From NCBI GenBank assembly GCA_027574665.1, contig CM050654.1:11774142-11838141 (forward strand): DNA of 64,000 nucleotides, written 5' to 3'. Under the pieces are notes generated by a model. That model did not search any database and had not been told where the DNA came from. It saw nothing but the letters and a program-made list of their open reading frames with translations. A program made the translations under genes and the position numbers. Of the stretch, positions 28,001 through 39,200 are shown piece after piece. How positions within the stretch are numbered: the stretch's first letter is position 1; each line of letters starts with the position of its first letter. This stretch comes from Rhynochetos jubatus. Taxonomy: Eukaryota > Chordata > Aves > Eurypygiformes > Rhynochetidae.

Positions 28001-29180
28001 TTCGTACATTGCATTTGCCCTCCACACACAGGACAAATACCAGAGAACTTTCTAATGGGGTAGTTTAGAAATTCTTGAAGAGAGGAGGGGAAAGGAGAGG
28101 ACAGTTCCTAAAAGGACAAGAAATACTGAGAGAGCAGCTATTAATCCTTGACTAGAAATGCTGAGATATGAAAGACTTCAACTCCAAGAGTTTGTTCAGT
28201 AGACAGCTATGCTAGCAAGCCGGGTATTTTATCTAGGAATGCATCATTAAAAGTTTTTTATTGTTAAAAAAATTATTTAGAAATAACTATTTAAGGCACA
28301 AAAGTCACTGTTAGCTACAGCTTCTGGATAACAGATAGCTGAGCTTGGTTGGACCAGCCAAGGAACAGTGAAAAGAAAGAAAATTCTGTAATACTGGGCC
28401 TAAAATAAGAGAGCCAGAGCTACCTAATTCCTACACAGATGGCTATAGAAAGTTGGTGAATGGTTATGAATTTTCAGAACTCCAATACTGGCAATATAGG
28501 GAAAGCCTCCTAAGCTTGAGTGCATGCAGCATACATCCCTCTAAGCTTGGGCTGCCAGGCAAACCAGGACACATGGGCTAAAAATAAAATAGAAATTGTG
28601 GCTCACTGGCAGTCTACAAGTAGCAGAGTAAACAGAAAGACTGCCAAGGTTTTTCCTCTCTCAGTTTTAGGCATATGCAGCTGGCACCAATGCGTTGTTC
28701 TCATGCACCAAAGGCAGCAGATGGAATGAATTACATATTTCAACAGCCCTTGACATCACATCAAACACCTTGGCTTTTAGTTTTAGAAGAGTAACTCTTG
28801 GGACTTTTTTTTCAGCTTTCACCATCCAAATAAGAGTCATACACAGTTATTTCCTTCTTTATAGGACAATATAGCCATGCCATATGGTGCAGACTTGCAA
28901 GTCTTGCATAGTAAAATAGTGCAACAGTAGCAAAAGAGAACGTTCTGGTTGAGGCTTTGTAGCTAAGACACTCCTCACTGAGCAATGTGTTATAGGTAAC
29001 CTCTGAAATAAAGGGCTTAACAATGCCCACCGGATTATAGAAATTGTGGGGCATTCAGTATTTTTCTAAAAAAACTGAGAAATCAAGTCTCTAATGTTTG
29101 CAACTTGGCCAAATTATTCAGCTATATTTAAGAAACATTAACAATTGCTTTTAATTTATTCCCTTAATTTCATAATTATA
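16037..29180. other. Long unique A+T-rich stretch without a recognisable gene
   Basis: About 13 kb with no CR1, RNA gene or named exon. It contains ordinary A or T runs (18361, 18528, 25338) and a small CA-rich patch near 25.07 kb. The longest frame is 23141-23650 (plus, 169 codons); it starts at GTG, with the first ATG at 23165, and shows no domain I recognise. Bases 26590-26900 look compositionally like conserved non-coding DNA, but no motif is decisive. Confidence 0.5.
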
Positions 29181-29184
29181 GCTG

Positions 29185-29710
29185 CCTTGGGCAAGCACAG
29201 CAGCCCAGCAAGTGGGGCCCCTTACCCTGAACGAAGCTGATCCCAGCGGCAGGCTGGGCGCAGTGTCTGGCACAGCTCAACATGCCCCACAGCGCATCGT
29301 CTTCACGCAGGGGATGGAACAATCTCTCTTTGGGCACTAACATTCAGCTGAACGTCCGTCCCTGTACTGGATCATAGGAAGGCTGTGTGCTCGCATCTGC
29401 AACACCAAGCCTGCTCCAGCACCTGACTTCCATTGCTTGCTTGCTTTCCCCTCCCAGAGTGGTCATCAGACAGACCCATGTCGCTACCCACTCTACGTAT
29501 GTGTCTGAACCATGTCCCCCAGTGCCCTTCCTCCTCCTCCCCATCCCTCCAAGATTATGTACTTCCACAAAACACTGAGACCAGCCAGAGGCTGCTTCAA
29601 CACACAATAAAAGCCTCAGCACAGAGCAGACTGAAAGTGTGTTCTGAGGAGGGGCAAGCCGGGAGGCACCACATCTGCACAGGGCCAGGAGGGCACTGCA
29701 CCCAATTCCT
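29185..29710. other. G+C-richer patch with a possible poly(A) signal
   Basis: This 500-bp patch is clearly richer in G+C and CpG than its A+T-rich surroundings. On the plus strand AATAAA at 29606-29611 is followed about 25 bases later by a GT-rich segment (GTGTGTTCTG-like), the usual arrangement of a cleavage site. Overlapping open frames of 60-93 codons exist on both strands, none recognisable. It may be the end of a non-coding transcript or simply a local composition change. Confidence 0.25.
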
Positions 29711-32700
29711 CTGAAAAGCTTGAAGCGATTAAGTTGATTAAAGTTTTCCTATCCTTAGGAGCTTGCAGGCCTTCTGTCTTTCTGGAGCAAGTTATCAAGG
29801 GCCTCTCTGCTTTTATGTTACCAGTCATTTCTTCCAGTCACAGGCTTTCAGCAGATCAAGTGAACATACCTTGTTACGACCTTGATTCCCTCCACTTATG
29901 CTGAAGTGAGATCAATGCTGGCTGTTCTGCTGTTTTCAGATAACGAATAGCTTCCGAGACTCTCAGACTATATCAGACCCATATCCTCCCGTAGCTTTTT
30001 AGCTGGAAATTCTGCATGTACAAGTGACTTTGATTCTAGCCAGCTCAATACTTCTTTGAAATACATTACCTGGTAGCTACTAACGCTGATGTCAATCGCT
30101 TTATCATACTTGGTATTCTCTTTCCTCCTTTCAAATATTAATAGCACCATTTCCCCCAAAAGGCAGTTTACTTGTATTTAACTACTTATATTTTAGTAAC
30201 ACCAAAGTTGAGCTTAAATCTTTCTTTTATTCCAGTTTAGCTAAAAGAAACATTTTAGCTGCAATACAGGTTTTTTTCTCCTCTGAAGATTTTTCATCCA
30301 ATAACTTTGTTATTTCTCTTGGGAAAGGATATCCCTCTCACATTTATCAAGTGAAAAAAAAATTTTGAATATCTACTCTTTGAAAAGCATGCCCCTAAGA
30401 ACTTTCTCTTGTTAAAAATATGTTATTTATGTTAATGGGTCAGAGTAAATTGACAGTCCACAGATCCATATGGCATCAGGCACTTCCATGCACCTATTTG
30501 AGTCCAAAGGGTACCCATTTTTTTCAGGTTTGTTCAAGACACTGTCTCACTTTGCTTCTTCCTAATTATTTTATGCCTCTGAAGTTTAGCTCTCAGCCCA
30601 GTTTCTCCTCTTTCTTGCAAGACAGACAGCTGTGAGACAGGATTTTTTTCTGACAAAAATGAACCACTTCAGTTCATCTCAGTTGTCCACTATCATCATC
30701 TCTCAATTTCCTTAAATCAGCCACTCAAAGTGAATAGACTAAAACAGCTTCCAGAAAGAGAGTAAGAAAAACAAAGCCCAGCACATTATATATAACAAAG
30801 GTGCAAAGAAAATGGATTGCCAAGTTAAAACAAAATAAAGTAGAACCTCAATTCAGCCTACAAAGTCAGTCAGAAATTAGCAAGATGTAGACAAAACACA
30901 TGAGAACTGACAAGAAAACAGTGAGATAAAGCTCTCAACTTGTATATTCAAAGCATCTTTACTTAAGTGTTCCCAGGACAGTACTTATTTTTCATCACCA
31001 CTGCATCCAAATAAAGTGATGTTAGCCTTTGTGTTTGGTACCATGTTAATCTAATATATTTGTTAATTTCTGTGTGGTTCATACCATGTGATGCAGTTTA
31101 AGATGTAAGTGAAATAGAGAAATCAACTGTCAAACACGCAGTCTTTAATTTAAATAGTGGATGTGACAGTGTATCCTGTTCCTAGGAGTCAAGCACAGAT
31201 ATAATTTTTTTTTCTTTGCCATTGATCAACTAAATCACCAGCTGTTTATGCAGAATTCCTGGCAACCTTGGAAGTATCATCTGTCTTCCTATGTTCCATG
31301 AACTTGATTCACCCATGTGTTTAAGAGCACAACAAGCTAACACCATGAATGTTTTCATTATTAGTACATAAAAAGGCTCAAGAAGCAGCCACGACTCACA
31401 CGAAACTGGAGAAAATGATACCTGCTGAAGAACTACAGCATCAAGCTCTGCAAGCTGAATAGAGCATAAATCTATGTGAGAGTTTTTAATTGCCAGAACA
31501 ATCTTGATCTTTCAGCTCACTAATTAGCTCAAATTGTCGTGTCTAAGGTCTTACACCTGGGGCTTATTATAGGCAAATTTTAAAACTGTATCAAGTCTCT
31601 ACAGGTGTGCACACAAGCAGTAAAATTGTGGTGCTTTCTCCCACATTCAGGAAATCATTTTTTAGCACCTTTTCATTACCCACATTCAATCTTAAGGGGA
31701 ACCATTAAGTCAACTGCCACTTTTCAGGCATGCTGAGGTACACGCATGTAATCGTCAGGTGTATAAAGGTTTCAGATTTATAGGTTAAAATCATCACTAA
31801 CCCAGTTTTTCAGATATTATTGACAGAGCAGGAAGAAGTGCAATACAATGGGAGGTCAAACCCATGCAGACTAGTGTATCCATATATAACGTGTACGTTC
31901 TAATTTCTGATATTTCTCACAAGCACACATAAGCTATTTAGAAATGCCTCATCCTTCCTCTTTCATAGGATGATCTGGTCTGATCCCCAAGGAATAGTCC
32001 ATGATATTCACTCAGTTTTTTTCTTTTCCTAAGCCTTCATTACAAATATAAAAATGTTGTTTAAGGGGATCCTTCATATTGTTATAGAATAGTCTCTCCC
32101 ATTTTAGTACGCCTCAAGACCCACATTATTGTTCAGAAGTTTTAAGGCAACCAAAAAAAGTGCTTAAGCGATACTTGAGAGTTGCTGTAGTCTGCAATCA
32201 TGGGCTAGCACGGCCAAGCATGCCTACTGATTCTTTACATACCATATAGATGCTGATGTGCAACAATCTGTGACACTGGCATCACATTTACTACTTCCCC
32301 ACAAGAATATTATTTTGCTTTTTGAAGTGTCCGTCAACTTAGTTTTCTGATTCACCTTGAAAATATTGTCTGCTATCTCCCATTAACTTTTGATAACAGT
32401 CAATTTAGGTCATTCACTTTCAAACTTGTTAGCCAAATGTATGCTGGCTATACCATTCTATACATTTACTATTTGCTGTCAGAGCCTATCTGGAAGCCAG
32501 TTTTACTCCACCTGAAACAGAAAAGCCAACTTAGCTTAACATCTCACATTCCCATACAAGACCTCAGCAGTACATGCACAATCAGATCACATCCGATAAC
32601 CTGGCTAGATTAAGCCATGACCTACACAAAAGCCCTCATATTTCAAGGATATGTTGGAAATATTCTGACAGTAACATATCTCCAGTGAGGTATAATAGAT

Positions 32701-33150
32701 TGGATCACAGTCTCAGAAGTAACATGTATGCGGGAGAGAGTATACATATGCACAAAGAGTCAAGCACATGGTACCTGTCTTTTCCAAATCTCATTATCCT
32801 GATACAGTCTGACAGAAGGTACATCTGAGCCGTATCCTTTTCAAAGACTCTCTTACTGCGTGAAAGTCAACAGATGTGGCAAGGGAACAACATTTGGGAA
32901 GACCGAAAAACCAGGCACAGACAGTTTTTCTCTCTCTATTCTGACACACAAACCAGTCACCAAGTGAAGCCTCCTGTAAGCCCAGTTCTTTGGAAAAGGG
33001 ATGGGAGCACCAGGGAAAAGACAGAAAGGGAGTGGCATAAATATATCATTCAGTCTATAAAATAAACTAGGAAGGAAGCATATGCCCATGCCAACAACCT
33101 ATCATGAACTAGGTGATGGAAAACAGACAACAGTGAGAAAAGACAACATT
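29711..33150. other. Unique A+T-rich non-coding stretch
   Basis: No gene or repeat family recognised; open frames under 85 codons, without motifs. Confidence 0.55.
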
Positions 33151-33159
33151 TTAAAGACA

Positions 33160-33300
33160 CATTCAAAGATAATCTACAGTTACAACAGTGATCCACAGCA
33201 CTGAGAAATTACACCTGTCAAATGACTAATTGCTGAAGAACACCACATGACGGAGTGAAGCTGTTTGACAGTAACTGTCAGCACTATCACAAACAAAAAA
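33160..33300. promoter_or_regulatory. Candidate cis-regulatory element with TALE-homeodomain palindrome
   Basis: Within 80 bases there are ACACCTGTCAAATGAC (an E-box overlapping a CTGTCA site), CTAATTG (homeodomain core) and, at 33266-33280, TGACAGT-A-ACTGTCA, a perfect 7-bp inverted repeat around one base. TGACAG/CTGTCA is the known recognition core of MEIS, PKNOX and TGIF proteins. The motif density and non-repetitive look resemble vertebrate conserved non-coding elements. Conservation itself cannot be seen from one sequence. Confidence 0.33.
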
Positions 33301-34339
33301 CACTAGCCACATCCACAAGAGTCCCACCAGGCATGTTAATAAGTGAGTGGGACAATCCTCCAAAATATTCCACAAGACTGAGGTCAAGCAACAAGTAATG
33401 CGATTTCATTTCAGTTTAAAGTATTTGTAATAATTTATTAGCTGGTACCTTTTTGTTACAACACTCACAGATATAATACAAATCAGTTTCTTACCCAAAA
33501 GAAAACCCAACCCAATCTATTCTAATCATACACAGCACTTCAGGCTGAACAAATAGTCTTCCCTTCAGATCACAGAGGAAACTAATTCATACCTAAACTG
33601 AAGGAATTTTTCTGGCTTTAACTGCAAAGTCCTTTTTAGAAATCTACTGTTAAGATTTTAATCAAATTCATTCACCCCCAAGTACTGCAACATCCATCTA
33701 AGCACTTGTTTTGTGAATGTAGTACCCAGAGACACTACAGAAGTTTTAACAGCTGTTGGGAAAAAAAAAATGTTGCAGCCTCTGACTTTTTTTACTAAAG
33801 TTGCTGCAGCCCAGGTTTACTGTAAATTGATGATTTAGCTAGATTAGATGTTAATATGCAGCTTGATATATTATTCATGAGAATGAGTCACAGACGTAAT
33901 TAGAAACATGACATGAAAAGCTTTTGAGTCCACAATCTGGATTCTCCCTGACACGAAAGATTTGACATGTGAATAAATTTTCACTTACTGAGAGAAAAGA
34001 CATAAATGACCTTTTACATCTAAATGTAAAAATGTCACGTTGGAGACATCACTTGACTTCTTGAGAGTTTGGGAAAAACCAGTAGAGTATCCAATTTGAT
34101 TTAATAGAAGCCCTTCAGAAACATGAAGCATTTACCCTACCAACCCCTTCTATCTGCTTGCAAAACATCCATTCCATATACCTGTCCAGTCACACACATT
34201 GAATAGAAAAGGTTTATAATCCTTGGCCAGGTGAACATTTCCAGAGCTTCAGTAAGGTGGTGCTAGGACAGGTCTCATCCACACAGCTAAGCAAAGCCAC
34301 ATCATAGCTACACAGCCCTAAGTACCTGCACATACCAGT

Positions 34340-34920
34340 CACTATGGTGTTTTGGCTTTCCATGCTTAACTGATGATTAAACTAGCCTTAGAGCACCATT
34401 ATTTAACTGTTTTGAGTGGAAGCACTGTGTTAGCTAAATTGGTACAATAGATTCAGACGACAGCAGAAGGAAGCCACCATTCAATTAACGATAATGACTA
34501 GCAGTGGTCAATAAGTGTACCTGGGAAAGCATTAGTAGCACATCGTATTAGGAGACTATTTGGTGCAGTGGATTAATTGACTAATTATTTATTTCTTGGG
34601 GCACAGGCCAAACACCAGCTTGTTACAGCTACAAAGTAAAGTCAGTTTGGTAGCATAAGCCTGACCTACTTACCTTCCTGACAGCTTTGTTGTTTACTGA
34701 GGATTGATTTTGAGAGCCTAGATTCAGACTTGCCAGTTAGCTTGCTTGTCTAACTGTCCATCAAGGTATTTAGGTGTACCAAATATTATTTTGAGAGATT
34801 ATTACTGTTAATTTTTTTTTTTTGCAAGTTTGAACTAATTATTCATCATCTCATTACATAGAAACTGGATAATTTAATTCTATTATTTAAATCCTGCAGT
34901 CACACGCCAGGTATTACCGC
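34340..34920. promoter_or_regulatory. Candidate conserved non-coding / enhancer-like block
   Basis: The block is rich in TAAT/ATTA homeodomain cores (for example TTCAATTAACGATAATGAC and GATTAATTGACTAATTA), has an octamer-like ATGCAAAAT near 34921, and lacks simple repeats except for one T run. These are features of developmental enhancers in gene-poor regions. This is a pattern judgement, not a match to a known element. Confidence 0.27.
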
Positions 34921-35719
34921 ATGCAAAATGAGACCAAGGCTCAAACATAAAAAGATGAAGGTATGACTGGATACATTTGAAACAAACATGGTCTGCCAGA
35001 CAGGGAGATAATACCATGAGAAACATTTTTGTCAGTTTACACAAGCAACCACTATATACTAATTACCTGACAAGATGGAAGGATTTTTAAAAGCATTTAA
35101 AAAAAAAAAATAAAGTTAAACAAGAATTAATGTGAACCTTGCACTACACAATAAAAATAGATTAAAAAAAAAAAATCACTATTCATAGCCAGTATTGATC
35201 TGATCTGGGTAAAACCAAAGGCTAACGCGATGTAAGCAAGGCATCTGGGTCCAGGAAAACATCTTAAGTGGCACATAGGTAACTAAATGCTTATTCCAGC
35301 CTTGACAACACTGAGAAGTAGACCAGCCCAAAGCAAGAAAAGTAATTACTAATAAACAGCCAACAGATTGCAGTCTGGTGTCTTTGGATGACAGCAGTAC
35401 TGTAGGACATGGGAAGGAAGAGGTCAGGATACAGTAGCTTCCAAAATTAATAATTCATTAAAAAATTTCACTTGAGAGAGTGAATGAAAAACTGTTCTTG
35501 AGAGCAGAGTAATGCCCCAGTTTCCATGATGCCCGTGTCCTTACTTGTACAGGATCAGCTCCTGAGCTATCTTTAAGATACACATTCACACACACATTTC
35601 ACTTACCTCAAATTGCTTTTGTTTCCTGCAAGCGGGAAAACCATAAGCACTGTGACAGGCATAAGGGACTATTTCATTCCAAGATATTTTTAAATGGTAT
35701 TATTTGTCAGCAAGTCAAC

Positions 35720-35742
35720 ATGGCACCTATTGGTGGTGCCAT
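35720..35742. repeat. Short perfect inverted repeat around a CCAAT-type box
   Basis: ATGGCACC and GGTGCCAT form 8-bp arms around a 7-base centre (TATTGGT). The minus-strand reading of the centre contains CCAAT. It could be a protein-binding site or chance symmetry. Confidence 0.6.
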
Positions 35743-35937
35743 TCATTCCACTCTGCACCAAGGAGCAAACAAGTGCTAACCAGATAGAGCCTAATAGCAA
35801 ATAGGCATTGCCTCAAACTACAATTGTGATACCTGGCCTTGTAATATTTTTAACTGTTTCAAAATAAAACATTAATGATACACTTTTATAATCTGCCATT
35901 GTTCAGCAGTATGCTTATTTTCATTCTTAGTGAAAAT

Positions 35938-36274
35938 GGGGGGGAGGGGGGGCGTTTAAATCAATGAAATTAATGTTTCAGAAGAAAACATGGAAAATAT
36001 TAAAATATGTTGATTTATAAAGTCTTTAAAGCTTCAGCCACTGTTGTAGATGGCTGGTATGTTCATGGTCCAGAGGTAAACAAATAAAACCTCCATCTTT
36101 ATAGTGCTAAAAGGCTCAACTACAGAAAGATCATAAAGCTAAAAAGAAAAAACACAAAACAAATCAGAAAAGTACATCAGTCTTGACAACTTAAGCCCTA
36201 TGAGCTCAGTTTCAAAGTCTTTGTCATCCAGCTGTAACATTCACCAAATGTAACTCCCCCCTCCCCCCCGCCCC
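35938..36274. repeat. Pair of G/C runs on opposite strands
   Basis: At 35938-35952 the plus strand has G7-A-G7. At 36256-36274 it has a C-rich run (C6, T, C7, G, C4), so the minus strand is G-rich there. Each could fold as a G-quadruplex on its own strand, and the two are about 300 bases apart. The DNA between is A+T-rich. Confidence 0.6.
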
Positions 36275-39200
36275 GGATTTATTGAAGATAAAAGGAGCAA
36301 CTCACACCCTTGACTTTGTCAGCAACAGAAAACAGACCTCAATCTGCCACTACTCAGATGTGCTTATAGTCTAGAGAGGGAGCTCTTCTCTCACCATACG
36401 TGTAAGAGCTGTTTCTTTATATTCTTCTGAGCTGAGTTGAGATGGCCTGTGGTTAAGATCTGGGAGCAGCAGGGGTGGGAACACATGGATAACGTTAATA
36501 ACACACCATTCTAGGCGAGGGATTTTTACCAAAAAAGCAAAGCAAACTTGTATGTTTATACAGGATTCACTGAAAGAATGGTAAGATAAAGGTCTCAAAG
36601 AATCAGTGTTCTGCTGGAAGTTGTCTGTTATGGCCATTTCCAAATTACATCTAAAAAAACCTAGCAGCTGATGTCAATGTACCATAAATCATTACACTGG
36701 AAGATTATGGCAAAGCTGATACCAAGTCTGCTGCTTCTCGCTCCTAGCAGTCCATCATTCTCCTTCCTTTACTGACCACTGCTTAAGAGAGTTAAGAAGG
36801 ACAGACAGACAGTATGAGTCTGCCCTATCTGAAAAAAAATTAAAATCCTACCTCTCCTCCTACCGTCTTTTCTCTCAGTGGTTGTGCATACAGGACTGTG
36901 TACAGCATAAACCATTGGTTTTCTACTTATAACAAACACAAGAACTATTTTTACTAGATTTCATAAAACGTATGGTTGAGAAAGGAAACAAGATACAAGG
37001 GCAGTAGGAACGCAACTGTCTTATGCTTTTATAATCTCTTAAGTAATAGACCTAAAACCAAAATATGCTACTGTTGTCTCTAAAAATGGCAGCACTGATA
37101 ACCTGTGTTCCCATGCTGCATTTGACTGTAAAACTTTAACACAACACAAATTTTCCCTGTAGCGTATGTAAGGCAAAACCAAGTAGAAATGTTTACATTG
37201 TTTACTGCAACGAAAATTTCATTTATTTACAAAACAAACTGAGCTCAGTGTTTGACTAAAAAGAGACTAGTATCAATGCTTTGACTGAAGCAATTTCTCT
37301 TCCCTTGAGAGAGTAACAATAATACTGATAGAGGTAGATTCATAGTTTAAGCTTTCTAGTACTCCTTTTCTGCTAGCTACTCATAGTCATCTGCAACAGT
37401 CAACTAATTCTTATGAAAACAACCTCCACATAGAAAGCAGCCTTTGAGCAGAGAGACACAGAAGCCATTGAAAACATTTGCTTCCCCCAGCCTCAGACCT
37501 TCTTCCAATCTTTCAATGAAGAAGCAGAATCAGTTACAGATAAGAATTTCATGATGCAACTAATTTAACAGTTCAGAGTGTTTTGTGAGGAAGCTGTAAA
37601 TTGGAATAGAATGCATTGACAAAGGGGCTTAATGTTGAAACCACTTCTAAAAGTCTGAATTTTCTGCATAGCATGCGCAATTTATAATTTCTAAAGTGAT
37701 TTAAATAAATGGATTTTAATTTCAGCTCTTCCAAATTTCTACTGCACTTATAAGTTTAAACAAACATCTTCTTTAACAGTTTAGTGAATAAAGTTTCTAT
37801 AGCAAATCAGTCTAATCCTCATCGTAATACAGTTTGCTTATATCTAAGTACACCATATCCCTGATTATCAGATGTAACGAAGATTCTCAGAAGTGCTTAA
37901 CCAAGGAACTTTTCCTAGAATTACCAATCCACATCACAGTATCTGCTGAAGAGGCATCCTAGGCATTTCCATATAACATCACCCCAGACTGTATTTGCCC
38001 TTAATGTATTCAAACCAGTTTAATCCCAGAGATCTTACATAGCAGAAGTAGAATCTGCTCCCTTGCATGTGGTTAAATGACGATGTTCTATTTGACTTCA
38101 GAGTGCTATATAAACACTTGTGTGTCACAATATATCTGGCTTGCATTAGTGACAATTTTCTTTCCATGTTAACACTTCTTGCAATACACAGCAGCGCTCA
38201 CGTACAGCCAAGCTCCCATAGAGCAGAGCTTGGCAGGAGCTGGGGGTACGACAGTGCAGTCACAGCCATCTGCCAGCACAACTGGCCACAAATTAAAAAA
38301 AAAAAGACCACCAAGTAAACATAAAACAATTAAAGGTCATTGGCCTGGTTACTAACAATATTAGAAGAAAACAACTCTTAAAGATGACACCCAGGAAACA
38401 AGCTTGCTCTGGTCAGTTCCTCCTTCTCCTGTAACCTGCCTTTCAGAGCAAATACTAAGGTCTGAGCTGTCAGCCTTTCAGAGACTGGAGGCTGCCAGAA
38501 TTCAGGCTGAATGTTCACCAGTGTCTACTTGAATTACCCAGAGCTTTCAATCCATAAACCCAAGTTTGTGAAATGTGATACTTCACAATATTTCCTATGA
38601 TCAAAATTGAAAATTCAAGTATACTCATGAGAACGGTCTTAAGATTTACTGAGGAATGGTTTGGAAGGCAAACTAAAGAACCAGGTAGAAAAACAAATTT
38701 GACAAGAAGGGTGGGACAAGGTTAAGGGGAAAAGGAGCAATTGAATTTGTGTTTTTATTGTATCTTTATTAGCTATTCCATGTTTATTACAGATACAGCC
38801 AACAGGCTATTCAAGCTGACAACCTGAGTCAAAAGTTTAGTTTTTCATTCCTTTCACTGAACACTTGAAATTCTTCAAGTTCTGATATCCCTGGTGAATT
38901 TTGTATGTGTAATATTTGAAAACACATTCTTCATCACAAAGAAAAATATATTTAAGCATCATTGCAAGCATTTTATAAATGCATACAATTCTCAAACTAC
39001 TAGGTTAATTCCCAAGTCTATTTTTAGCTTCTGCTCTTGTGCTTATTGTTGTATTATTTTATATTCTGTTACTACTTGTAACTTACATTAATCCTATCTC
39101 ACTACAGTGCAGTAGTAAATAATTACCTAAGGGATGAAAAAAGCGTATTCCTCAGCATCCTGCACAAGGATGAAAACTAAACATTTCAGGGACTTCAGCA

